Assembly: GCA_964460845.1 (NCBI GenBank)
Contig: CAYWRZ010000004.1
Span: 1 to 64,000, forward strand
Length of the DNA stretch: 64,000 nucleotides
Reading direction: 5' to 3'
Source: CAYWRZ01 sp964460845
Lineage (GTDB): Bacteria; Bacteroidota; Bacteroidia; Flavobacteriales_D; UBA2798
Shown: one piece after another, positions 33,246-41,113 of the stretch
Layout of the letters: each line of letters opens with the position of its first letter
How positions within the stretch are numbered: position 1 is the stretch's first letter
Program-made: the position numbers and the translations under genes
The notes under the pieces: model-generated
Told to the model about the DNA's origin: nothing
Seen by the model: the letters and a program-made list of their open reading frames with translations, nothing else
Databases searched by the model: none

Positions 33246-34694
33246 ATGGCATACGAAGGAGATGAGCTGCTGGAGGAAATCACGAATCAGGATTATAAAT
33301 ATGGTTTCGTCACTCCCGTAGAATCGGATAAAGCGCCAAAAGGGCTGAATGAAGATATCATTCGTTTTATTTCAGCGAAAAAAGAAGAGCCCGAATGGCT
33401 GCTTGAGTGGAGACTTAGTGCGTTCCGCCAGTGGCAGAAAATGAAAGAGCCCGAATGGGGACACCTCGACTATAAACCGGTCGATTATCAGGAACTGCAT
33501 TATTACGCGGCGCCCAAGCCCAAAAAAACGCTCAACAGCCTCGACGAAGTGGATCCCGAACTGCTCAAAACCTTTGAGAAGCTGGGCATATCGCTCAATG
33601 AGCAAAAGCGTCTTACCGGTGTGGCGGTCGATGTGGTGATGGACAGCGTGTCGGTGAAAACTACCTTTAAAGAAGAGTTGGCCAAGCAGGGTATTATCTT
33701 CTGCTCCATGTCGGAAGCCGTGCGCGAGCATCCCGATTTGGTGCGTCAATACCTCGGTACGGTAGTACCCGTAACCGACAACTTTTTTGCAGCGCTCAAC
33801 TCGGCCGTGTTTACCGACGGGTCGTTCTGCTACATCCCCAAAGGGGTGCGTTGCCCAATGGAGCTTTCTACTTATTTCCGTATCAACGAAGCCAATACCG
33901 GGCAGTTCGAACGTACGCTGGTCATTGCCGACGAAGGAAGTTATGTGAGCTACCTCGAAGGCTGCACTGCGCCCATCCGCGACGAGAACCAATTGCATGC
34001 CGCGGTGGTAGAGCTGGTGGCGCTGAAAGAAGCCGAGATAAAATACTCGACCGTGCAAAACTGGTACCCCGGCGACAAAGACGGAAAAGGTGGAATCTAC
34101 AATTTCGTGACCAAGCGCGGAATCTGTCTCGGCGATCGTTCCAAAATTTCCTGGACACAGGTCGAAACAGGTTCGGCCATTACCTGGAAATACCCTTCCT
34201 GCATTCTTAAAGGTGATTATTCGATCGGAGAATTTTACTCGGTAGCCGTCACCAACCACCGGCAGCAGGCCGATACCGGCACCAAAATGCTGCACATAGG
34301 TCGCCACACCAAAAGCACCATCGTGTCGAAAGGAATTTCGGCAGGGTTTAGCAACAACTCTTACCGCGGACTGGTACGTGTCAACAAAGGCGCTACCGGC
34401 GCGCGTAACTTCTCTCAGTGCGATTCGCTGCTGATGAGCGACACCTCGGGTGCGCATACGTTTCCTTACATCGAAATCAACGATCCCACCGCCAAAGTGG
34501 AGCATGAAGCCACTACTTCCAAAATTGGAGAGGATCAGATATTTTACTGCAACCAGCGAGGAATCGACACCGAAAAAGCGGTAAGTCTTATCGTAAACGG
34601 TTATTGCAAAGAAGTGCTCAATCAGCTTCCGATGGAATTTGCCGTCGAAGCGCAAAAGCTGCTGGCCGTTTCGCTCGAAGGATCGGTGGGTTAA
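33246..34694 (+). CDS. sufB: Fe-S cluster scaffold SufB
   Basis: SufB is the scaffold of the SufBC2D complex on which clusters are built. The 482-residue protein has family segments EPEWLLEWRL, GIIFCSMSEAV, the central beta-helix with YLEGCTAP, VQNWYPGDKDGKGGIYNFVTKRG (partly quoted), SWTQVETGSAITWKYPSC and the C-terminal NQRGID and FAVEAQKLLAVSLEGSVG. It starts with an ATG 63 nt after the A-type carrier. A long open frame on the opposite strand is a shadow. Confidence 0.96.
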   Translation: MAYEGDELLEEITNQDYKYGFVTPVESDKAPKGLNEDIIRFISAKKEEPEWLLEWRLSAFRQWQKMKEPEWGHLDYKPVDYQELHYYAAPKPKKTLNSLDEVDPELLKTFEKLGISLNEQKRLTGVAVDVVMDSVSVKTTFKEELAKQGIIFCSMSEAVREHPDLVRQYLGTVVPVTDNFFAALNSAVFTDGSFCYIPKGVRCPMELSTYFRINEANTGQFERTLVIADEGSYVSYLEGCTAPIRDENQLHAAVVELVALKEAEIKYSTVQNWYPGDKDGKGGIYNFVTKRGICLGDRSKISWTQVETGSAITWKYPSCILKGDYSIGEFYSVAVTNHRQQADTGTKMLHIGRHTKSTIVSKGISAGFSNNSYRGLVRVNKGATGARNFSQCDSLLMSDTSGAHTFPYIEINDPTAKVEHEATTSKIGEDQIFYCNQRGIDTEKAVSLIVNGYCKEVLNQLPMEFAVEAQKLLAVSLEGSVG

Positions 34695-34762
34695 TACGCC
34701 TCCTCCGTTTGGCGAAGCCGCCGCAAGAAAAAAACGAAAGTGAATAATTCATATAAACCGAA

Positions 34763-35524
34763 ATGTTAACAATAAAAGATCTGAAAGCCACGATCGACGG
34801 AAAAGAGATTCTGCGTGGTATCAACCTCGAAGTGAAAGCCGGAGAAGTGCATGCCATTATGGGGCCTAACGGCTCGGGTAAAAGTACGCTTGCTTCGGTG
34901 CTGGCCGGACGTGAAGAATACGAGGTAACCGGCGGAGAAGTGCGGTTCGAAGGAAAAGACCTGCTCGATTTGTCGCCCGAAGACCGTGCCCGCGAAGGAC
35001 TCTTCCTCGCCTTTCAATATCCGGTAGAAATTCCCGGTGTGAGCAACATCAATTTTCTGCGTACGGCGCTCAACGAAATACGTACTTATAAAGGACTGGA
35101 GCCGGTAAGTGCCAAAGATTTTTTGGCGCTGGTCAAAGAAAAATCGAAGCTTGTAGAACTCGATAGTAAGCTGGCCGGCCGTTCGGTCAACGAAGGCTTT
35201 TCGGGCGGAGAAAAAAAACGCAACGAAATTTTTCAGCTTGCCATGCTCGAACCGAAGCTGGCTGTGCTCGACGAAACCGATTCGGGCCTCGATATCGATG
35301 CGCTACGCATTGTAGCCAATGGGGTAAACAAGCTGCGTTCGCCGCAGAACGCGACTATTGTGGTGACGCACTACCAGCGTTTGCTCGACTACATCGTACC
35401 CGATTTTGTGCACGTACTTTATCGCGGACGCATTGTGAAAACCGGCACCCGCGAGCTGGCGCTTGAGCTGGAAGAAAAAGGATACGACTGGATAAAAGCC
35501 GAACTCGGAGAAACCGTCTCGTAA
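34763..35524 (+). CDS. sufC: Fe-S assembly ATPase SufC
   Basis: SufC is the ABC-type ATPase of the SufBC2D complex. The 253-residue cytosolic protein has Walker A GPNGSGKST, the family's FLAFQYPVEIPGV Q-loop region, signature NEGFSGGEKKRNEI, Walker B AVLDETDSGLDIDAL (Glu to Asp/Thr pattern typical of SufC) and the switch His in THYQRLLDYI. It lies 68 nt after sufB. Confidence 0.96.
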   Translation: MLTIKDLKATIDGKEILRGINLEVKAGEVHAIMGPNGSGKSTLASVLAGREEYEVTGGEVRFEGKDLLDLSPEDRAREGLFLAFQYPVEIPGVSNINFLRTALNEIRTYKGLEPVSAKDFLALVKEKSKLVELDSKLAGRSVNEGFSGGEKKRNEIFQLAMLEPKLAVLDETDSGLDIDALRIVANGVNKLRSPQNATIVVTHYQRLLDYIVPDFVHVLYRGRIVKTGTRELALELEEKGYDWIKAELGETVS

Positions 35525-35552
35525 ACGACGTTTGTGCAAATGAAATACTGAC

Positions 35553-36803
35553 ATGAATCTTACCTCTGCCATAACCGAATCGGATCAATTGAAAGACCTG
35601 CCCGCGCTGTTTGAATTTACCGGGTTGGAAGAATTGCGTCGCGCAGGCCGCGAAAATCTGCTTCAGACCGATTTCCCCAAGTCGAAAGACGAAGCATGGA
35701 AATATACCCGCGTGCAGGGAATAGCCCGCCGCAAATGGGCCTTGCAGCCCGATGCGTCGAGTGCTGCTGCGCATGAATTTAAGCTGCCCCAACAGCATCA
35801 TCTGCTCGTTTTTGTAAACGGGTTTTTTGATGCGGCCAATTCGCAGATTCTTTCCGACGAAGCCCTTCATATTGCTCCGCTTACCGAGGCGCCTGCAGCG
35901 CTTCCCGGCTCCCTGACCGGCACCTCTTCCTCTTTTTTCCATGCCTTGAATGCAGCCTGCTTTACCGGTGGCGCTTTTCTCCATTTTAAAGGAAAATCGG
36001 CTTATCCCGTCTATCTGCTGCACCTTGCCTCGGCCGACAAAGCCCTGGCGCAACCCCGGCATTTTATTTTGGCCGAACCCGGCAGCGAAGGTAGCGTGGT
36101 ACAGCTTTTTCAGAGTGAAGGCACCGGCGAATCGTTTACCAACTGCTTTACCGAAGTTCAGGTCAATGCGAATGCCCGTTTGCACCTCGATGTGCTGCAA
36201 CGGGAAAACGACAAGGCATATCTGCTTCACCATACCGAAGTGCAGCAACAACGCGACAGCTTTTTCGCCGTCGCCACACTTACGCTCGACGGAGCCTGGG
36301 TGCGCAACAACCTGAACATTGCTTCTGTCGGCACCAATACCGAAACGCATCTTTCGGGACTTTACGCGCTTACCGGTACCCAACATGCCGATAACCATAC
36401 GCTGATGGATCACCGCAGCCCAAATTGCTTTTCGAGCGAAATCTACAAAGGAATTGCCGATGGCAGCGCTACCGGGGTATTTAACGGAAAAGTGTTTGTG
36501 CGCCGCGACTCGCAAAAAATTAATGCTTATCAGTCTAACGCCAACCTGATACTTAGCGAAACGGCTTCTATCAATACCAAGCCCGAGCTGGAAATTTATG
36601 CCGACGATGTAAAATGCAGCCATGGCTCCACTACCGGGCAGCTCGACGAGGAAGCGCTCTTTTACCTGCGTGCGCGTGGTATCGGCGAAGCCAACGCCCG
36701 TAAGCTGCTGGTGCGTGCTTTTGTGGGCGATGTGCTCGAAAAGATACACAACGAAGCGTTGCGCGAACAAGCCGGAAAATGGCTCGACCAACGATTTAAT
36801 TAA
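35553..36803 (+). CDS. sufD: Fe-S assembly protein SufD
   Basis: SufD is the SufB paralogue that helps with iron entry and complex stability. The 416-residue protein has the N-terminal DFPKSKDEAWKYTRV segment, a beta-helix core (HTEVQQQRDSFF, NNLNIAS), HLSGLYALTG, DHRSPNCFSSEIYKGIADG (partly quoted), GVFNGKVFV, and the C-terminal HGSTTGQLDEEALFYLRARGI, including the conserved His. The gene lies 28 nt after sufC. The Kazal-type lipoprotein gene follows after 6 nt. Confidence 0.94.
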   Translation: MNLTSAITESDQLKDLPALFEFTGLEELRRAGRENLLQTDFPKSKDEAWKYTRVQGIARRKWALQPDASSAAAHEFKLPQQHHLLVFVNGFFDAANSQILSDEALHIAPLTEAPAALPGSLTGTSSSFFHALNAACFTGGAFLHFKGKSAYPVYLLHLASADKALAQPRHFILAEPGSEGSVVQLFQSEGTGESFTNCFTEVQVNANARLHLDVLQRENDKAYLLHHTEVQQQRDSFFAVATLTLDGAWVRNNLNIASVGTNTETHLSGLYALTGTQHADNHTLMDHRSPNCFSSEIYKGIADGSATGVFNGKVFVRRDSQKINAYQSNANLILSETASINTKPELEIYADDVKCSHGSTTGQLDEEALFYLRARGIGEANARKLLVRAFVGDVLEKIHNEALREQAGKWLDQRFN

Positions 36804-36809
36804 ACGACG

Positions 36810-37040
36810 ATGAACCCTTTTTTGCTTCCGGTATTTGTGATGACGTTGGCAGTCTCTTGCCGAACGGCGCCCCCTGCCGGTTGCATCGATGAAAGCCGCA
36901 TCAATCCCAATGCAATCTGCACGATGGAGTATAACCCGGTATGCGGATGCAATGGCGTAACCTACGGAAATGTCTGCGCGGCCGAAAATCAGGGAGTAAC
37001 TTCCTACAAGCGGGGAGCATGTAAAAACGAAGAAGAGTGA
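36810..37040 (+). CDS. Kazal-type protease-inhibitor lipoprotein inside the SUF operon
   Basis: The 76-residue product has a lipoprotein signal peptide with lipobox LAVSC (Cys17) and one Kazal domain with six cysteines. These are Cys25 (in GCIDES), ICTMEY, NPVCGCNG (two), GNVCAAE and GACKNE, plus the hallmark PVCGCNGVTYGNVC. Kazal domains inhibit serine proteases by a canonical loop. As a lipoprotein it would sit outside the cytoplasm, unlike every other SUF product. It is 6 nt after sufD and its stop overlaps the sufS GTG by 4 nt, so it is certainly in the operon. Its role there is unknown. Confidence 0.88.
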   Translation: MNPFLLPVFVMTLAVSCRTAPPAGCIDESRINPNAICTMEYNPVCGCNGVTYGNVCAAENQGVTSYKRGACKNEEE

Positions 37041-38269
37041 ATACGTCTATACAGACCATATCGGATACCTTGCGTGATGAATTTCCTTTGCTGGAAATAA
37101 AAGTGAACGGAAAGCCGCTGGTCTATTTCGATAACGGTGCTACCGTGCAAAAGCCCCGAAGCGTGATAGAAGCGCTGAACCGCTATTATACTGCACAGAA
37201 CGCCAATATTCACCGTGGCGTGCACAGCCTCAGTCAGGAAGCGACCACGCTGTATGAACAGTCGCGCGAAGCGGTTCAGAAATTTATCAATGCGCCACAT
37301 AGCCACGAAGTAATTTTCACTTCGGGCACCACGGCAGCGGTTAACCTGGTGGCTTCTTCTTTCGGTCGTGCGTTTTTGAAGCCGGGCGATGAGGTGCTTA
37401 TCTCGGCCATGGAACACCATAGCAATATAGTGCCCTGGCAACTGGCCTGCGAGCTTTCGGGCGCTGTATTACGTGTGATTCCCGTCAATCAAAATGGAGA
37501 ATTGCTGCTCGAAGAATATGAAAAACTGCTTACCGATCGCACCCGTATCGTAAGTGTGGTACACGTGTCGAATGCCCTGGGTACCATCAATCCTGTAAAA
37601 GAAATGATAGCCCTTGCGCATAGCCGCAATATACCCGTAATGATAGACGGGGCGCAGGCCGTGCCGCATCTTCGTGTCGATGTGCAGGATCTGGATTGTG
37701 ATTTTTATGCCTTTTCTTCGCATAAAATGTACGGCCCTACGGGAGTAGGAATACTCTACGGCAAATCGCACTGGCTCGAAGCCATGCCGCCGTATCAGGG
37801 TGGGGGCGACATGATCAAAACCGTTTCTTTTGCCAACACCGAGTACAACGAGCTGCCGCATAAATTTGAAGCAGGTACACCCAATATTGCCGACGGCATT
37901 GCCCTCGCGGCCGCGATAGCATTTATCGAAGAAACAGGCTACGATCGCATTGCTGCGCACGAAGACGATTTGCTGCACTATGCCACTGCGCGCCTCAAAG
38001 AAATAGAAGGACTTCGTATTTACGGAGAAGCGGCGCACAAGGCCGGAGTCATTTCTTTTTTGGTCGAAGGCGTGCATCCTTACGACTTGGGAACCTTGCT
38101 CGATCAGCAGGGTATTGCGGTACGCACGGGGCATCACTGTGCCCAGCCCCTGATGGGTTTTTACGGCATACCGGGTACCGTAAGGGCTTCGTTTGCCGTG
38201 TATAATACCCGCGCCGAAGTGGATAAAATGATAGAAGCCTTGCACAAATCGCTGCGTATGTTGCGTTAA
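37037..38269 (+). CDS. sufS: Cysteine desulfurase SufS
   Basis: SufS is a PLP enzyme that removes sulfur from cysteine as a persulfide for cluster assembly. The 410-residue protein has YFDNGATVQKP, NIHRGVHSLS, the PLP-binding Lys in AFSSHKMYGPTGVGIL, GGGDMI, FEAGTPNIA and the active-site Cys in VRTGHHCAQPLM. The GTG start overlaps the Kazal stop (GTGA), giving translational coupling. Together with SufE it forms the sulfur donor. Confidence 0.96.
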   Translation: MNTSIQTISDTLRDEFPLLEIKVNGKPLVYFDNGATVQKPRSVIEALNRYYTAQNANIHRGVHSLSQEATTLYEQSREAVQKFINAPHSHEVIFTSGTTAAVNLVASSFGRAFLKPGDEVLISAMEHHSNIVPWQLACELSGAVLRVIPVNQNGELLLEEYEKLLTDRTRIVSVVHVSNALGTINPVKEMIALAHSRNIPVMIDGAQAVPHLRVDVQDLDCDFYAFSSHKMYGPTGVGILYGKSHWLEAMPPYQGGGDMIKTVSFANTEYNELPHKFEAGTPNIADGIALAAAIAFIEETGYDRIAAHEDDLLHYATARLKEIEGLRIYGEAAHKAGVISFLVEGVHPYDLGTLLDQQGIAVRTGHHCAQPLMGFYGIPGTVRASFAVYNTRAEVDKMIEALHKSLRMLR

Positions 38270-38275
38270 TTCCGA

Positions 38276-38704
38276 ATGAACATGAGCCTTCAGGATAAAG
38301 AGCAGGAAATAATTGAAGAGTTTGAAATGTTCGACGACTGGGATTCGCGTTACGAATACCTGATCGAGCTGGGAAAGGATTTACCGCGTATTGCCGAACA
38401 GTACAAAACGGAAGATTACCGCATCAAAGGCTGCCAGTCGCAGGTATGGCTGCACGCCGCATTGCGCGACGGGAAAGTGTATTTTACTGCCGATAGCGAC
38501 GCCATCATTACAAGGGGTATTGTAGCTTTGCTTGTACGGGTGCTGTCGGACGAAACGCCCGAAACCATTGCCGCGACCGATTTGGCTTTTATCCGTGCGA
38601 TAGGGCTTGACCAGCATCTTTCGCCGACTCGCAGCAACGGATTGCTTAGCATGATCAAACAGATAAAGTTGTACGCCCTGGCATTTACCGCCACCCGAAA
38701 CTGA
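38276..38704 (+). CDS. sufE: Sulfur acceptor SufE
   Basis: SufE accepts the persulfide from SufS and passes it to SufB. The 142-residue protein has FEMFDDWDSRYEYLIELGK, the acceptor Cys in IKGCQSQVW, VYFTADSDAIITRGIVALL and the C-terminal LSPTRSNGLLSMIKQIK. It starts 6 nt after sufS with MNMSLQDKEQ; the internal ATG at 38282 is an equally possible start. Confidence 0.95.
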   Translation: MNMSLQDKEQEIIEEFEMFDDWDSRYEYLIELGKDLPRIAEQYKTEDYRIKGCQSQVWLHAALRDGKVYFTADSDAIITRGIVALLVRVLSDETPETIAATDLAFIRAIGLDQHLSPTRSNGLLSMIKQIKLYALAFTATRN

Positions 38705-38722
38705 ATAGAAAGGCATTTAGAG

Positions 38723-39031
38723 ATGAACCGGGAACTTGAAGAAAAAATCATTACCGTGCTCAAGTCGATTTACGACCCCGAAATACCGGTCGATATTTTT
38801 GAGCTGGGACTAATTTATGACATTAAAGGCGACGAAGAAAACCACGTCGTGATCCAGATGACCCTTACCTCTCCTTCTTGTCCGGTAGCCGAAACGCTGC
38901 CCGGCGAAGTGGAGCAGAAGGTGGCGGCCATAGAAGAGGTGAAGTCTGCGAAAGTGAACATTACCTTTGATCCGCCCTGGACCAAAGAAATGATGAGCGA
39001 AGAAGCCCAGCTCGAATTAGGCTTTCTCTGA
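38723..39031 (+). CDS. sufT: SufT-like MIP18/DUF59 protein
   Basis: The 102-residue protein is of the MIP18/DUF59 family, members of which help mature Fe-S proteins. Visible features are DPEIPVDIFELGLIYDI, the conserved Cys in TLTSPSCPVAETLPGEVEQ and FDPPWTKEMMSEEAQLELG at the end. It lies 18 nt after sufE. The SufT name rests on family and operon position; PaaD-like members share the same domain. Confidence 0.9.
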   Translation: MNRELEEKIITVLKSIYDPEIPVDIFELGLIYDIKGDEENHVVIQMTLTSPSCPVAETLPGEVEQKVAAIEEVKSAKVNITFDPPWTKEMMSEEAQLELGFL

Positions 39032-39049
39032 ATAAAAGCACCTTAAGCT

Positions 39050-39553
39050 ATGGAAGAAATAGTAAACAAGGTGGCGCAGAGCGGAATCGTCACCCTCGAT
39101 TTATCCACCTACTACCCGCAGGGCGAGCGTGTGCGGATAGATATCAGTCCGCAGCTTTGGCAGGGACTGGTACTGCGCGAAAAAGACTTTCGTGAATATG
39201 TCCGTACGCACGATTGGAGTCAGTACCAGGATAAGTTCGTAGCGCTAACCTGCAATGCCGAAGCTATTGTGCCGGTGTGGGCTTATCTGTTGCTTGCCTC
39301 GGCGCTGCAACCTTATGCTGCGCGGGTCGTATTTGGCGAGCTGCCCGTGCTCGAAACCGTATTGTTCCGTGATGCCCTTTCGGCGATCGACCCGGAAGCG
39401 TTTCGCGATGTGCGTGTGGTGGTGAAGGGTTGCGCAGAGGTGCCGGTACCCGAGTCGGCTTACGTAGAGCTGGCTTCGATTTTGTTGCCCGTAGTCAAAA
39501 GCCTGATGTTTGGCGAAGCCTGTTCGACCGTGCCGGTTTATAAGCGGAAATAA
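39050..39553 (+). CDS. DUF2480 family protein
   Basis: The 167-residue soluble protein matches my recollection of DUF2480, a Bacteroidota-specific family usually found at the end of SUF operons. Segments are GIVTLDLSTYYPQGERVRID, WQGLVLREKDFREYVRTHDW and a central AIVPVWAYLLLASALQPYA. Two cysteines (ALTCNAEA, VKGCAEVP) might bind a cluster, but nothing shows this. It is 18 nt after sufT and ends the operon. Confidence 0.85.
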   Translation: MEEIVNKVAQSGIVTLDLSTYYPQGERVRIDISPQLWQGLVLREKDFREYVRTHDWSQYQDKFVALTCNAEAIVPVWAYLLLASALQPYAARVVFGELPVLETVLFRDALSAIDPEAFRDVRVVVKGCAEVPVPESAYVELASILLPVVKSLMFGEACSTVPVYKRK

Positions 39554-39594
39554 TCCCGTATCCTATTTTTGCCCATTATGAAGATTCGGTGAAC

Positions 39595-39622
39595 TTGTAA
39601 ACCCTAAATTCGTTTATCTTTA
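39595..39622 (+). promoter_or_regulatory. Candidate promoter for the TM2 lipoprotein gene
   Basis: TTG at 39595-39597 and TATCTTTA at 39615-39622 are 17 nt apart. It suggests this gene is not part of the SUF operon. Confidence 0.45.
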
Positions 39623-39646
39623 AACAGGATGCGATAAATCGTAAGT

Positions 39647-40261
39647 ATGAAAACACCCTTTACCTGTATTTTGTGTTTGCTGGCCTTCCTTTTGGTATTG
39701 CCTTCCTGTTCCATCGAAAAACGGCATTATCGCGCAGGCTATCATGTAGAATGGCGCAGTGGTAAAGCCCGCTTTCAGGCGCCTGTGGCCGAAAAAACGG
39801 TGACTCCACCTGAAGCATTATCCGTCGCAAAATTTGCTGAACCTACGCAGAAGCCTTTAGTGCCGGAAGAAGAAAAGTCGTTTGCTGAAACAGCCGCTGT
39901 AGTGGCCACGGAAACCGCTATCGCCCCACTTTCAGCGCCCCTGCTAACGGAAATAATACCAGAATCAGCGCAGGCAACAATCCTTCAGATCGATAAAAGC
40001 AGCCTGAAAATAACCCCGGCCGATCGTAAAAGCGTGCTGCAAGAACCGCTCACAGGCGGCACCAATCAACGCACCGCGTTTTTTCTTTGTCTTTTCCTCG
40101 GGTTTTTAGGTTTACACCGTTTTTACCTCGGCTATACCTGGATTGGGGTATTTGAACTGCTCACCTTTGGCTTTTTTGGCATCCTTTGGCTCATCGATCT
40201 GATTCGTATTACCATGGGAGTGCTTCATCCCAAATATGGCCCTTACGAAAAGCGCCTCTGA
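39647..40261 (+). CDS. TM2-domain lipoprotein
   Basis: The 204-residue protein has a lipoprotein signal peptide (lipobox LPSC, Cys near 21) and a Pro/Ala/Glu-rich linker of about 110 residues. A C-terminal TM2 domain follows (RTAFFLCLFLGFLGLHRFYLGYTWIGVFELLTFGFFGILWLIDLI, in pieces): two membrane helices with the family's G-HRFYLG motif. The combination places a lipid anchor and a two-helix membrane domain in one protein, linked by a flexible region. Many Bacteroidota encode such proteins; the role is unknown. Confidence 0.85.
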   Translation: MKTPFTCILCLLAFLLVLPSCSIEKRHYRAGYHVEWRSGKARFQAPVAEKTVTPPEALSVAKFAEPTQKPLVPEEEKSFAETAAVVATETAIAPLSAPLLTEIIPESAQATILQIDKSSLKITPADRKSVLQEPLTGGTNQRTAFFLCLFLGFLGLHRFYLGYTWIGVFELLTFGFFGILWLIDLIRITMGVLHPKYGPYEKRL

Positions 40262-40264
40262 TCG

Positions 40265-40417
40265 TCAGCCGCAGGATTTGCTGAAAAAAATAAAGATTAC
40301 GATCCAGACCAGTCCTTTACCGAGGAAGAATAAAAAACCGATAAGCCCCATTGCTTTCAGGCGTTTTTTCCATTTTCCGGTTTTCGTGGAGGGCTGATTT
40401 TCCATGGCTTTTTTCAT
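40265..40417 (-). CDS. Small single-span membrane protein, 50 residues
   Basis: This short gene encodes MKKAMENQPSTK, then a basic stretch KWKKRLKAMG, one or two tightly packed hydrophobic segments (LIGFLFFLGKGLVWIVIFIFF) and the tail SKSCG. Small proteins of this shape (a short basic region before G-KGL-W) are familiar from Bacteroidota, sometimes with spurious names. Support comes from a perfect TACTTTTG box 13 nt before the ATG with a TTG 20 nt further upstream. Its stop is 3 nt from that of the convergent TM2 gene. Confidence 0.75.
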   Translation of the reverse strand: MKKAMENQPSTKTGKWKKRLKAMGLIGFLFFLGKGLVWIVIFIFFSKSCG

Positions 40418-40430
40418 ACGCAGAATGGGG

Positions 40431-40461
40431 CAAAAGTAAAGAAAGCAACGCGGCTTGCCAA
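40431..40461 (-). promoter_or_regulatory. Promoter of the 50-residue membrane protein gene
   Basis: On the minus strand, TTG (40461-40459) and TACTTTTG (40438-40431) are 20 nt apart, the same layout as the SUF promoter. The rest of the gap to 40694 shows no gene. Confidence 0.65.
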
Positions 40462-40694
40462 GTCTCTTCCTTCCCGATTTTTTGAGAAAGAAAAGAAGTC
40501 GTTTTTCGGGGAGCGATTACCGATTTTATTTCCCCGTTTTGAGGATTTTTTCTACAAAACAGAAGCATCGTTATCCATAGCGTTTTTCAGATAATTTGAT
40601 TTACAGCGATTTGATAAATGGGGCTGTCTTGTGGCATACGGTTGGTGGTTAAACAATTAGTAAACGAACTATTATTTTATCCAATCTTATAGCT

Positions 40695-41000
40695 ATGAAA
40701 AAGATAATGCTCTCCCTTCTCGCCTTCTGTATTGCAGGCGTTTCCTTCGCAGGTGTGACTATGGTAACGGATAAGGCAAGCGAAGTGCTTGTGATCAGCG
40801 ATCATGAAAAAGTGAAAATCAATCCGGAAGATCTGCCCGCTCCTGTGCGTACCGCGCTTGCCAACGATACGTATGCCGGCTGGGAAATAGCGGCTGCTTA
40901 TATCGTGAAAAAAGACAATATCGAGCACTACGAAGTGGAGCTCACTAAAGGCGGAGAAACCACTACTGTGAAGTTTGATAAAGACGGTAATAAGAAATAA
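40695..41000 (+). CDS. PepSY-like (BLIP-fold) secreted protein
   Basis: The 101-residue product has a signal peptide (MKKIMLSLLAFCIAGVSFA) and one PepSY-like domain. This shows INPEDLPAPVRTAL, the aromatic YAGWEIAAAYIV and YEVELTKGGETTTVKFDKDGN, the pattern of small periplasmic Bacteroidota proteins with a beta-lactamase-inhibitor-like fold. Role unknown; it may bind peptides or act as an inhibitor. A strong terminator follows. Confidence 0.85.
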   Translation: MKKIMLSLLAFCIAGVSFAGVTMVTDKASEVLVISDHEKVKINPEDLPAPVRTALANDTYAGWEIAAAYIVKKDNIEHYEVELTKGGETTTVKFDKDGNKK

Positions 41001-41028
41001 GATCTCCTCTCTGGTCTTATTCTTCATG

Positions 41029-41058
41029 GAAAAGCTGCGGGAATTCCCGCAGCTTTTC
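41029..41058 (+). terminator. Terminator after the PepSY-like gene
   Basis: A 30-nt perfect palindrome (GAAAAGCTGCGGGAA and its complement) is followed by TTATTTTC. It lies 28 nt after the stop and separates this gene from the NtrC-type regulator. Confidence 0.85.
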
Positions 41059-41113
41059 TTATTTTCACCTTTCCGAAGGCGGGTAAATTTTCCGCCTGTT
41101 TACCCCTATCCGG

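Noticed and set aside
33372..36791. Long open frames antisense to sufB (427 codons) and sufD (478 codons)
   Set aside because: They lie wholly opposite well-supported SUF genes and show no family motif; codon bias of the real genes keeps the opposite strand open.
40317..40568. 83-codon minus-strand frame near 40.4 kb
   Set aside because: It overlaps the better supported 50-residue membrane protein and its promoter in another frame.
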